Below, in pieces: positions 14,337 to 22,908 of a stretch of 40,693 nt of DNA. Position 1 is the first letter of the stretch. The number at the start of each line of letters is the position of its first letter. The stretch covers positions 1-40,693 of the forward strand of contig CAYYNT010000039.1 in NCBI GenBank assembly GCA_964473155.1. Direction: 5' to 3'. The translations under genes and the position numbers were made by a program. A model generated the notes under the pieces. That model saw nothing but the letters and a program-made list of their open reading frames with translations. It ran no database searches and was not told the origin of the DNA. The DNA is from JAJFUG01 sp964473155 (GTDB taxonomy: Bacteria > Gemmatimonadota > Glassbacteria > GWA2-58-10).

Positions 14337-15323
14337 CTATCCACGAAAACCCATCCGCCTTTTCAGGCTGCTCATCCGGTCGTCAGATTGGCCATTGCCA
14401 TCACCGTTGGAGAAAAACGCCGCGTGCACGGCCTGCCCACGGTATGCCAGAACAGAGCCGACCAGAGACGCGCCCCTGAAACGGTGGTCCCAGCCGTGCC
14501 CCGGTGACTTGAACTTAGTTTCCGTTATCTCTTCAAGCCTTTCCAGGAACTCTGCGGCTTTCTGCGTTGAGACAGCATATTCACCTGGTTTTTCGGTCAA
14601 CAGCGACTCCACGGCGTAGCTCTTGAGCAGCTTGGCGTGAAGCGAACTGTAGGCTCCGGACATGGAAACATAGTCGAAACCCGCCACACAACCGTCTATC
14701 AACACCAGCAGCCCGCATTGGCCGTTCTGGCAGGGGAAAGCTTTCAGGTAGTCCGCGAAAGCGGTGGAACGGGCGGTGAAGAAATCGTTCATCGCCCCGG
14801 TGGGTGAGTCGATATTGGCCTGGCGGTTTAGGCTGCTGATCGAGTTCCAAATCTCACCCTGGTTCGAGTCAAACCGCCGCGAATATGAAAGCGAATCCGA
14901 AACCGCAACGCTCTTTGAGGCCCGGGCGCTGCGGAACAGGACGTTCCCTGAATCGTGAAACTCCGGAGTGCTGTAGGACCAGCGGCCATGCTCGGTGCAG
15001 CTCACCGGAATCACTGTCTCGGTCTGCTTTTTCAGCAGAATGGAGGTATTAAGAACCCGGTTCTGCTTGGCCCCCACCATTTCCTCTCCATCCAGAGCCA
15101 GCACGGCCTTGTCCGACAGGTTCCGGATTTTCAGCTCCGGCACGCTGCCGGTCTGGGTCAGTTCGGTCACTAACACAAGCTTCAGGGACAAAGCCTCGCT
15201 CAACGGAAAATACTCGATCACCGGCCTGGCTTTCCCAAGCAGCGGTATCACCCCCATGTTCCTGAAAGAGGACGGCGATCCCAGTTCGAACGAATCGATC
15301 AGATTTTTCAGCACGGAACTCAT
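14337..15323 (-). CDS. ARPP-1 (DUF6569) family protein
   Basis: The 328-residue protein is a clear ARPP-1 family member: residues 51-70 (LVTELTQTGSVPELKIRNLS), 78-93 (LDGEEMVGAKQNRVLN) and 108-117 (SCTEHGRWSY) are the conserved blocks as I recall them, and length is usual. The family name comes from its gene association with ARG-type and rhodanese-phosphatase proteins; its biochemical activity is not known to me. The RBS AGGAGG stands before ATG 15323. A sigma-54-like promoter lies about 75 bases upstream, and the divergent neighbour encodes a sigma-54 activator, so expression is probably induced. The small membrane protein follows in the same transcript. Confidence 0.8.
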   Translation of the reverse strand: MSSVLKNLIDSFELGSPSSFRNMGVIPLLGKARPVIEYFPLSEALSLKLVLVTELTQTGSVPELKIRNLSDKAVLALDGEEMVGAKQNRVLNTSILLKKQTETVIPVSCTEHGRWSYSTPEFHDSGNVLFRSARASKSVAVSDSLSYSRRFDSNQGEIWNSISSLNRQANIDSPTGAMNDFFTARSTAFADYLKAFPCQNGQCGLLVLIDGCVAGFDYVSMSGAYSSLHAKLLKSYAVESLLTEKPGEYAVSTQKAAEFLERLEEITETKFKSPGHGWDHRFRGASLVGSVLAYRGQAVHAAFFSNGDGNGQSDDRMSSLKRRMGFRG

Positions 15324-15396
15324 TTTCTCCTCCTGGTGATTGAAAGATTTGATATGGAATCAGGCTAACCTGAACTGTTCGTGCGTACCCTGTATT

Positions 15397-15412
15397 GACA
15401 AGCGCCGTGCCA
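15397..15412 (-). promoter_or_regulatory. Sigma-54-like promoter of the ARPP-1 operon
   Basis: On the minus strand TGGCAC-GGCGC-TTGTC has a perfect -24 element with the typical G-rich continuation and a -12 element with one change (TTGT for TTGC); GG and GT keep the N10 spacing. Start would be near 15386, about 63 bases before the ARPP-1 ATG. The C-to-T change at -12 may weaken it. Confidence 0.6.
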
Positions 15413-15455
15413 AAGGAGAAACCTCAGCCGTTCCAAGCGTGGAATCCTTTATTTC

Positions 15456-15526
15456 TCAATTTGTTGCACAATCAACTCTCCGCACTGCTCTGCAAGCTTG
15501 CCGCAGGAGAATCAGTCACAAATTGA
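15456..15526. promoter_or_regulatory. Candidate activator half-sites upstream of ARPP-1 promoter
   Basis: TCAATTTGT (15456-15464) and its exact reverse complement ACAAATTGA (15518-15526) lie about 70 and 135 bases upstream of the predicted ARPP-1 start. The distal one, read on the minus strand with two more bases, is TCAATTTGTGA, which agrees at 8 of 11 positions with TCAATAAATGA of the inverted repeat upstream of the other sigma-54 promoter. Chance in AT-rich DNA is possible. Confidence 0.35.
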
Positions 15527-15625
15527 TTTTTCGAAGTCACATTCTGATTGCCGGGTGCAGTTTAAGCTTGCAGGATCAGCCAGTCCGTGGTATAAGCAAG
15601 TATGGCATTCAGACACGGAGGGAAG

Positions 15626-17191
15626 ATGGTTAAACCGGAAAGAGACAACCTGATACTGGCCTACAACGGGGTCGATGGTTTCTGCGCGGCGGCGGCGGCG
15701 CTTCTGTATCACCCGAAGGCCGAAATTGTCATGACCAGCGCCTCGCGGATCGGACGGACATTCTCCCGTCTGGCCGGAGAGATCAAAGGCCGCTGCACGA
15801 TCCAAGTCTGTGGTGTGGGATTTTTCTGCGACTGGGAGGAGATAGAAAAACCGGCCCTGGAATTGAAGAAAAGAGGCGTGGATATCCGCTGGTACTGTGG
15901 GAGAGGCTATCTGGAGCAGTACAGGGAGAAAATCGGGACAGTCGCCTTGCCGGTGTTTCTCGAATGCCGCACCAACGCCGAGGCGGTATGCCGTCACCTG
16001 GGCCTGGATCGCAACCTCTGGGCGAACCAGTTGATGAAAATCGCCGCCAGCGATCCGAACCTCGATTCAGGTATTGTGGAACCTGAAATCGCCGAGTGGA
16101 GGGATTTAATCCTGGCGGCGATTACGACATTCCTGAAATATCAGGATGAGGCAGTCTGTCCGGCTGCGATAAAGAAACTCACCGTCCTTAAATTCGCTCC
16201 CGAGGATCGCGAGACCCTCCGCCGCTACAAGCGTTTCAGCGACCGGCACATAATCCGTGGGCATTCCGAACGGATGAAAGAGCTGCGCCGGATGATCGCC
16301 CGTTGCGCCGTGGTGGATGAGCCGGTGATCCTGACCGGCGAGAGCGGCACAGGCAAGGAGTACGCGGCCCAGCTTATCCATGAGCGCAGCCCGCGCTCGG
16401 GCGAGCCTTTCCGGGCAGTCAACTGCGCGGTGTTCGGGGGCAATCCCGGACTGGCGAATTCCGCCCTGTTCGGCCACGTTAAAGGCGCTTTCACCGGAGC
16501 GGCTGAAAACCGTAAAGGAGCTTTCCTGAGCGCTGATGGCGGCACGCTGTTCCTGGACGAACTTGGCCTTCTGCCCCTGGAAGTCCAGGGCAAACTGCTG
16601 CGCGTGCTGGAGGATGGCGAGCTGCTGCAGGAAGGATCGGACAGTCCCATCCCGGTGGAAGCTCGTATTGTAGCCGCCACCAACCGTTGTCTGCCGGCCA
16701 TGATCCGCGAGGGAAACTTCCTGCCCGATTTATATCACCGGATCAACACTTTAAAAATTGAGCTTCCACCCTTACGTTCCCATCCGGAGGACATCCCGGA
16801 GATCGCCCGCGAAAAGCTGATCGCGCTCAAGGCAGAGGGTTACCCGCTTAAACTCGGGAAAAAAGAATATGAGCTTCTGGCTGCATACGACTGGCCGGGC
16901 AACGTGCGCCAGCTTTTCAAACTGATCAAGCGCATGGCTTACATGGGACTGAGCGTAGCCGAGGCGCTGACCGAGGAACGCAGCCAGGGCAACCTGGAAT
17001 TCGGTTCATTCGATGGAACGAACGGGCAGAGCCTCTATCCCATGAGCGAAGATGAAATCCGCGACCTGGAGGAAATCAAGCGGGAATATTGCCAGCGCGT
17101 CTGGGAACTTTGCGGGAAAAACTACGCCAGGGCCGCCAAATTGCTGGGAGTGGCAATAAATACCTTAAGGAAGAATATTGATGACAATTGA
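15626..17191 (+). CDS. Sigma-54 activator with degenerate DHH-like sensor domain
   Basis: The 521-residue protein has a C-terminal Fis-type HTH (YARAAKLLGVAINTLRK) and a full AAA+ sigma-54 interaction domain: Walker A GESGTGKE near residue 238, GAFTGA at about 287-292, Walker B LFLDELG near 308, and NVRQL. The N-terminal 200 residues look like a DHH-family phosphoesterase: NLILAYNGVDGFCAAAAAL (8-26) sits where motif HxDxDG occurs, and VDIRWYCGRGY (85-95) where DHH occurs, then ECRTNAEAVCRHLGL. The catalytic residues are replaced (NGVDG, YCG), so it should bind rather than cleave a ligand. ATG 15626 has GGAGG; 15602 lacks one. It is divergent from ARPP-1. Confidence 0.8.
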   Translation: MVKPERDNLILAYNGVDGFCAAAAALLYHPKAEIVMTSASRIGRTFSRLAGEIKGRCTIQVCGVGFFCDWEEIEKPALELKKRGVDIRWYCGRGYLEQYREKIGTVALPVFLECRTNAEAVCRHLGLDRNLWANQLMKIAASDPNLDSGIVEPEIAEWRDLILAAITTFLKYQDEAVCPAAIKKLTVLKFAPEDRETLRRYKRFSDRHIIRGHSERMKELRRMIARCAVVDEPVILTGESGTGKEYAAQLIHERSPRSGEPFRAVNCAVFGGNPGLANSALFGHVKGAFTGAAENRKGAFLSADGGTLFLDELGLLPLEVQGKLLRVLEDGELLQEGSDSPIPVEARIVAATNRCLPAMIREGNFLPDLYHRINTLKIELPPLRSHPEDIPEIAREKLIALKAEGYPLKLGKKEYELLAAYDWPGNVRQLFKLIKRMAYMGLSVAEALTEERSQGNLEFGSFDGTNGQSLYPMSEDEIRDLEEIKREYCQRVWELCGKNYARAAKLLGVAINTLRKNIDDN

Positions 17192-17245
17192 ATTGGCTTG
17201 TCCCTGCTTGCCAGTCTGTGCTTCCAGATAAAAAAAGGAGTGCGT

Positions 17246-18946
17246 ATGGATAATCCAGGCTTCAATATGCCATCTCTGTTCTATGCCATTTTTCTTCTTT
17301 CAGCCATCTCTCTTTACTCCGCAGATTTTTCAAGCCGTTTCATGATGGGTCCGACCCGCGCTGTAGTTCGCGCGCCGCATGGCATGGTGGCTACCAGTCA
17401 GCCTCTGGCAGCGCAGGCCGGGATTGAAATCCTCAAATCCGGTGGAAACGCAGTCGATGCAGCGGTGGCGGTCAATGCCATGCTCGGTCTTACAGAACCG
17501 CAAAGCTGTGGGATTGGCGGTGACCTGTTCGTGATATATTGGGATAACAAGACACAGAAACTCTACGGCCTTAACGCCAGTGGCCGCTCACCCTACGACA
17601 TCAGCCTTGAAAAACTGAAAAAGCGCGGGCTGGAGTATATCCCAGCAAAAAATCCGCTGGCCTGGTCTGTCCCAGGCTGCGTGGATGGTTGGGACATGCT
17701 GCTCAAAAGATTCGGGAGACTGGATTTCGACAAAGTTCTCGCTCCGGCAATCCGGTACGCGGAGGAGGGATTTCCGGTCAGCGGATGGTCAGCGCCTTCT
17801 CCGGAGGACTCCTGCAACGCGACATTCCGTCGTACTTTCATGCCCGAGGGACGTGTCCTGGAAGACGGCGATATTTTCCGGAATACTGATCTCTCCCGCT
17901 GTTACAGGATGATCGCCGCAAAGGGGCGGGATGCCTTTTATCGTGGGGATATCGCCCAGAAAATAGTAGAATATTCGAAACAGCAGGGTGGTTTCTTTTC
18001 GATGCGCGATTTCGAGGACCACCGCGGCGAGTGGACCAATCCGGTTTCCACGAACTACCGCGGATACGATATCTGGGAACTACCTCCTAACGGGCAGGGT
18101 ATTGCCGCTCTTCAGATGCTCAACCTCCTTGAAGACTATAACCTTGCGGCGCTGGGTCATAACTCGGGAGAGTATCTGCATCTGCTGATAGAGGCCAAGA
18201 AACTGGCTTTCGCTGATCGTGCGCGTTATTACTCGGACATGGATTTCTTCCGTACCCCTGTCGAAAAGCTGATATCCAAAGAATACTCCGCTGAAAGACG
18301 GGCGTTGATCAATCCGGCCAGAGCCGCACAGAATGATCTTCCTGGCGAAGTCCCAGAAGGTGGAAACACGGTGTACCTTGTGGTGGCGGACAAGGATCAT
18401 AACATGATCTCATTCATCCAGAGCATCTCCTGGATTTATGGATCGGGGCATGTCCCCGAAGGTCTTGGATTCTGTCTCCAGAACCGTGGTGAGATGTTCT
18501 GTCTGGATCCTGAGCACCCAAACCATCTTAGTCCGCACCGTCGGCCGTTTCACACGATCATTCCTGCTTTCGTGACCCATCAGGGAAAACCCTGGCTGGC
18601 TTTCGGAGTCATGGGCGGGGCCATGCAGCCACAGGGGCATGTCCAGGTCCTGTGCAACCTGATTGATTTCGGCATGAACCTGCAGGAAGCAGGGGACGCG
18701 CCACGATTCCGTCATGAGGGGTCTTCCGAGCCGACCGGGAGAAAAATGGAATCTGGCGGGACAGTTTCGCTTGAGGTCGGGATCAGTCCGGATGCTGAAA
18801 GGATACTGGTGGGAAAAGGTCATCGGCTCACTCCTCCCTATGGCACTTTTTTCGGCGGCTACCAGGCGATTATGCTCGATCCTGAAACAGGGATGTACCT
18901 CGGCGCGTCCGACCCGCGGCGTGCCGGTTGTGCTTACGGCTACTGA
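17246..18946 (+). CDS. Gamma-glutamyltransferase family protein
   Basis: The 566-residue protein shows the GGT fold: MVATSQPLAAQAGIEILKSG, GNAVDAAVAVNAMLGLTEP and GIGGDLFVIYWD near the N-terminus, and a candidate self-cleavage threonine in GNTVYLVVADKDHNMISF, the site where the proenzyme splits. An N-terminal hydrophobic segment (LFYAIFLLSAISLYSA) suggests export. It would hydrolyse or transfer gamma-glutamyl groups from glutathione-like substrates in the periplasm. ATG 17246 has AAGGAG at 5 bases. It starts 54 bases after the activator gene and leads into the beta-helix gene 32 bases downstream, likely one transcript. Confidence 0.85.
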   Translation: MDNPGFNMPSLFYAIFLLSAISLYSADFSSRFMMGPTRAVVRAPHGMVATSQPLAAQAGIEILKSGGNAVDAAVAVNAMLGLTEPQSCGIGGDLFVIYWDNKTQKLYGLNASGRSPYDISLEKLKKRGLEYIPAKNPLAWSVPGCVDGWDMLLKRFGRLDFDKVLAPAIRYAEEGFPVSGWSAPSPEDSCNATFRRTFMPEGRVLEDGDIFRNTDLSRCYRMIAAKGRDAFYRGDIAQKIVEYSKQQGGFFSMRDFEDHRGEWTNPVSTNYRGYDIWELPPNGQGIAALQMLNLLEDYNLAALGHNSGEYLHLLIEAKKLAFADRARYYSDMDFFRTPVEKLISKEYSAERRALINPARAAQNDLPGEVPEGGNTVYLVVADKDHNMISFIQSISWIYGSGHVPEGLGFCLQNRGEMFCLDPEHPNHLSPHRRPFHTIIPAFVTHQGKPWLAFGVMGGAMQPQGHVQVLCNLIDFGMNLQEAGDAPRFRHEGSSEPTGRKMESGGTVSLEVGISPDAERILVGKGHRLTPPYGTFFGGYQAIMLDPETGMYLGASDPRRAGCAYGY

Positions 18947-18978
18947 ATGCACAATCCTTGAATGGCAGGAGAACAGTG

Positions 18979-20844
18979 ATGAAGAAAACGGCTGAAGATT
19001 CATTCCCTGCATGCCTTTGGTTGCTGGCTACCTGGCTTGTTGCTGCTGTGTTCGTATCAGGATGCGGTGCGAAATCGGAAAGCATACTTTACAGCGATGC
19101 CGATGTCACTGTCACGGATATAAGCCTTCAGAGCCCGGGCTCGCCGGGCGGCGGGCGTCAGGGATTCATGCTGGTCGGATACGGGAATCTGCACCGCGCC
19201 GAGGGACGCTACAACTCGTACCTGCGGTTCGAGCTGAATGGAATCGATCCTGCCGCTATAACCTCGGCTCAGCTCCGCCTGTACAAAAGACGTGAGCGTC
19301 AGGACACCTTGCGGGTCTATGCAGTGAAGGACGACGCCTGGGACGAATACGGAACGGTCTGGGACAATGCGCCGCCGATGGGCGAACAGGTGGCCTCCGG
19401 TTTCTGCGGAGAGGGCTGGAACAGTCTGGACGTGACCGGATACGTGAAATCCCAGACCGGCAACGTTGTCTCATTCGGTCTGCGGGTGGAAAACGATACA
19501 GTGCCTGGACTCGGGTTCAACACACGGGAGAGCGGCGCGCCGCCGATGCTGGTGCTGCAGCATAGCGGAGAACCCGCTCCGGATTCGCTGACTGCCGAGG
19601 GTTTCCCCTCCACCAGCGTTCTGGAGCATGGGATCTATGTCCTGCGCGGCGGGGAATACATCAAGTGCGAAAACATCCAGGCCGCCGCCGGAATAGTTCA
19701 GCCGGGAGAGGAGATCGTTCTCGGTCCCGGAGTGTACTACGAGTCGTTCGAGCTTGACCGTGACGGCACGGCAGAGGCCCCGCTGAAGCTGCGCGGCGAT
19801 GGCGACCCGCGACCGGTGATCGATGGCTCCATGAGCATCTGGCAACCCGATGACAACCGTCGCGGCGACCGCGGTCTGATCTATGTGACAGGCGATTACT
19901 GGACAATCGAGCACATTCAGGTGCGCAACGCCCATCCCTGGGGCGAGGGCCGCGACAACTCTTCATGTTTCTTTGTCCACGACGCCAGTTGCGTAACAAT
20001 ACGTGACTGCGCGGTTTATTTTGGAGGAGACGGGATTTTCTCCACCAACAGCACCGACAATATCACCCTTGAACACAACGAGGTGGCCTGGAACAGCTTC
20101 CCCGGGGCCGCCTACCAGCACGGACACTATGTCAACGGCCGCGGCACGGCCACCGTGCGTTTCTGCTACATCCACAACAACGGCGGGCAGAATTTCAAGA
20201 CCCGAAGCGAAAAGTGCCTGTTCGCTTATAACTATGTGCATTCACCAGGAAACTATCAGCTTGATTTCGTCCGCTCGCGCTTTGAGGATCAGGATGCAGT
20301 GCTGATCGGCAACGTGGTGGTTACGGACAACATGCCGACCAACCCCACCCAGATGATGGTGTTCGGCGAGGACCGCAACGGCGGTTCGCTGTTTATGTAC
20401 AACAACACTTTCATCAACTTCCACCCGTACAACGCCTGCTATGTCCATATGTGGTTCCCGGAGGAGGTTGAGGTCGGCTCAACGACGCTCGAAGCGTACA
20501 ACAACGTCTTCTATCACGACAAATCTTTTGGAGATCAGGTTTTTGTACGCTCGGAGAAAAAGCTGCCTGTCACTGGCCGCAACAACTGGTTTGTGGATGG
20601 AACTGCCGGCATGACCGAGGAACTGAAAGGCACTCTCTATGGAACAAATCCCGGCCTGTCTGATATGACCGCAGGCGATTATTCTCCACTCCCGTCGAGT
20701 CCGCTGGTGGATGCCGGGATTAAAGTTGACGAGGGGCAGCCGCAGTTCCATTACCGTCACCCGGCTGGAAAATCCGAACGGATGATTAAAGGCGCGGCTC
20801 CCGATATCGGCGCTTACGAGTCTGGCAGCGTTGAATCAAATTAA
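18979..20844 (+). CDS. Lipoprotein with DNRLRE-type module and parallel beta-helix
   Basis: The 621-residue product has a lipoprotein signal ending VSGC. Residues about 30-185 match the DNRLRE/CBM96-like module: YLRFELNGIDPAAITSAQLR, RVYAV, WNSLDVTGYV, SFGLRVEN and FNTRESGAPPML. Then follows a right-handed beta-helix (about 230-600) with repeating N-x-x turns such as DGIFSTNSTDNITLEHNEVA and NNTFIN, ending in DAGIKV and PDIGAYES. This layout fits secreted polysaccharide-binding or lyase-like proteins. No catalytic residues can be named. RBS AGGAG precedes ATG 18979. Confidence 0.75.
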   Translation: MKKTAEDSFPACLWLLATWLVAAVFVSGCGAKSESILYSDADVTVTDISLQSPGSPGGGRQGFMLVGYGNLHRAEGRYNSYLRFELNGIDPAAITSAQLRLYKRRERQDTLRVYAVKDDAWDEYGTVWDNAPPMGEQVASGFCGEGWNSLDVTGYVKSQTGNVVSFGLRVENDTVPGLGFNTRESGAPPMLVLQHSGEPAPDSLTAEGFPSTSVLEHGIYVLRGGEYIKCENIQAAAGIVQPGEEIVLGPGVYYESFELDRDGTAEAPLKLRGDGDPRPVIDGSMSIWQPDDNRRGDRGLIYVTGDYWTIEHIQVRNAHPWGEGRDNSSCFFVHDASCVTIRDCAVYFGGDGIFSTNSTDNITLEHNEVAWNSFPGAAYQHGHYVNGRGTATVRFCYIHNNGGQNFKTRSEKCLFAYNYVHSPGNYQLDFVRSRFEDQDAVLIGNVVVTDNMPTNPTQMMVFGEDRNGGSLFMYNNTFINFHPYNACYVHMWFPEEVEVGSTTLEAYNNVFYHDKSFGDQVFVRSEKKLPVTGRNNWFVDGTAGMTEELKGTLYGTNPGLSDMTAGDYSPLPSSPLVDAGIKVDEGQPQFHYRHPAGKSERMIKGAAPDIGAYESGSVESN

Positions 20845-20953
20845 AAAACCTTTATGGTTCGGCTCCGGAACTGAATTTCGCTGTGTGCTGTTGACGATCA
20901 TACCTGGCCGGCAAGGGCTGTATACTGCGCCAATCTGTTTACAGGAGGCCATG

Positions 20954-22114
20954 ATGCTGATGCGGTCCGTAATCATTTCCTTAATTTTATGTTTCATCTT
21001 ACAGTCTGGGGCATTCGGGAAAGATATGGCGGCAATCGAACTGTTAGCCGGTTTTGACGGAGCCAATCCGCAAAGCCAGGACGACATTAAGATGGAGTCC
21101 GCCAGGAGGTTCCGCGTCAGGCCGTTCAATGAACCGGGAAGCAACGATGATTACTGGTTCTGGCTCAGCACCCTCGTGCTGAATCACGGCAGCGGGACCG
21201 AGGATGTGGAACTGATCGTCGAGTGGCCTGCTCTGGAGCGCCGCCCGGACCATCCGTACGACTACTACTTCTACGGAGACATGGGAGACTGGCACGCGGT
21301 GCGGGCTACTATAAAGGGCACGGAAGCCCGTCTGGTGGTGCCGGTCCGGCCCGGTCAGACGTTCGTGGGGTTCTATCCCCGCTACAGTTACGGATATTAC
21401 CTTCAGTTCATCGAAAGCCTGCCCATGAAGTCTCCACTGCTCGAAAAAGTGGTGGAGGGAAAATCAGCGCTTGGAAGGGAAATCTGGTGCTGCCGCCTGA
21501 CAAACCCGGAAACACCGGCGTCGGGTAAGAAAAAGATACTGCTCACAGCCCGCAACCATCCCTACGAGACAAGCGGCTCTTTCGTCGTAGAGGAAATAAT
21601 CCGTTTCCTGCTTAGTGGTGAGGAACAGGCCAGCCGGGTGCTCGAAAAGTGCGTGGTTTATGTATTGCCAATGATGAATCCGGACGGTGTTGCGCTTGGT
21701 ATGAACCAGCGCACCGGCCCGGATGGCGTTAACATGAGTTTTGCAGCAGATACCAGGGCCCCCGAGATTTTAACCCTTCAGAATCTCGTGCGTAAAGTGC
21801 GTCCCGATATCTGGGTGGATGTGCACAGTTGGCCGCATGAAGGCGATGACGGAATGTGGTGCACTCATAAGTGGGTGGCTGATGGCCTTCTGGCCGAGCT
21901 TCCGGACAGTTCCTTCCAGGACTATATCTGGAAAGTCAGCTTTGTCCGGGAGAGCGGCACGGCTGACAATCACCTCTGGCAATGGTTGATACGTTCGTTT
22001 GATTCAGGTGGAGTTTCCCTGAGTTTCTCTTGGCACCGCCGCACCGAGCAGGACATCCGGACGATTGGCCGGCGGCTGATCGTGGCTCTGGGCGAGATGA
22101 TGTCAGAACGTTAA
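20954..22114 (+). CDS. M14-type zinc carboxypeptidase
   Basis: The 386-residue exported protein has a signal peptide (RSVIISLILCFILQSGAFG), an N-terminal beta-domain of about 125 residues as in cytosolic-carboxypeptidase-like M14 proteins, then TARNHPYETSG with the HxxE zinc pair, VLPMMNPDGV, and VDVHSW with the third zinc histidine. The usual catalytic glutamate near the C-terminus is not obvious in SGGVSLSFSW, so activity is uncertain. AGGAGG precedes three close ATGs (20951, 20954, 20960); 20954 has the best spacing. It runs in the same direction as the beta-helix gene and may trim cell-wall or peptide substrates. Confidence 0.75.
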   Translation: MLMRSVIISLILCFILQSGAFGKDMAAIELLAGFDGANPQSQDDIKMESARRFRVRPFNEPGSNDDYWFWLSTLVLNHGSGTEDVELIVEWPALERRPDHPYDYYFYGDMGDWHAVRATIKGTEARLVVPVRPGQTFVGFYPRYSYGYYLQFIESLPMKSPLLEKVVEGKSALGREIWCCRLTNPETPASGKKKILLTARNHPYETSGSFVVEEIIRFLLSGEEQASRVLEKCVVYVLPMMNPDGVALGMNQRTGPDGVNMSFAADTRAPEILTLQNLVRKVRPDIWVDVHSWPHEGDDGMWCTHKWVADGLLAELPDSSFQDYIWKVSFVRESGTADNHLWQWLIRSFDSGGVSLSFSWHRRTEQDIRTIGRRLIVALGEMMSER

Positions 22115-22862
22115 GACTGGAAGCAACGGATTCGTAATATACATTGAAAAGAGATTTGGTATTGCAGAGTGGCCTCTCGATGTGGGTAATATCCTTCTTT
22201 TCGCCGCAAGGGAAGGATGTTTCAGCCAGGTTTCGGTTGTCCGATTTTTCGCGCTCCTTAACAGGGGCTTTCAACATATGACGCTTCCTATCTGGACCTC
22301 GCCATAAGGCTCGATTTGGCACTCGCCACTCAGGATGCGTCCCTTGCAGAGGCGACTGGGAAATGCAGAGTTCCCGCATTCAAGCCAGCACGCTCAGAGT
22401 GAAATCTTGTAATGGAACGGATAGCCTGCCTTTGTTTTTCGAAGCTCAGAGAGCGTCACATCAGGTACTGGAAATCAATCCCAGTTCCCTCTCAAATGCC
22501 CGCCAGTCGGGAACAATCGGATTCAGTCAGAATTTCCTGAATGCGTCTATAAATTCGAGCCATACATGATGGCCACCGCTGGAGAATGCTCCAGCGGCTT
22601 TCCGTTTCTGATGAGTCAATTCTTAATTGTAAGCAGGTCAAACTATTATCCCTCCTGAAAACAGAATGTCTCTCTCTATCTTCGACAGCCCCTCGCAACT
22701 GAATCCATATGGTTGTTCACCAGGATGAAAATTCAATACCCGATTTTTCCTGTATTGACTTCTCCATGTGAACCGTAGTAAGTTCCTCCACGGCGGCGTC
22801 TCCTTCATTATGCCGGATGGTCTGACTTTGACTTGGAAGGATACTTCCGTTTTCATCCTTTT
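22115..22862. other. Intergenic, about 750 bases without a gene
   Basis: I see no supported gene on either strand. The only structure is a terminator-like hairpin at 22576-22597. A minus-strand open frame of 147 codons at the left lacks protein-like composition and overlaps the peptidase gene. Confidence 0.45.
22576..22600 (+). terminator. Hairpin, possible terminator
   Basis: CCGCTGGAG and CTCCAGCGG form a perfect 9-bp stem with a 4-base loop, followed by CTTT. It is far (460 bases) from the upstream gene end. Confidence 0.5.
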
Positions 22863-22891
22863 TTTACTTTCGACAGTAGCTCGAGTTTAAT
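22863..22891 (+). promoter_or_regulatory. Candidate sigma-70 promoter for DUF1846 gene
   Basis: TTTACT and TTTAAT are spaced by exactly 17 bases, ending 17 bases before the ATG, in an AT-rich stretch. The predicted leader would be very short, though GAGAGA still precedes the ATG. Confidence 0.35.
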
Positions 22892-22908
22892 AGTGAAAGG
22901 CTGAGAGA

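Noticed and set aside
17199..17224. Possible sigma-54 promoter before the gamma-glutamyltransferase gene
   Set aside because: TGGC and TGC/TTGC are present but spacing between GG and GC is 9 or 13, not 10.
21936..22379. 147-codon minus-strand frame after the peptidase gene
   Set aside because: No RBS, no protein-like pattern, and it overlaps the peptidase gene end.
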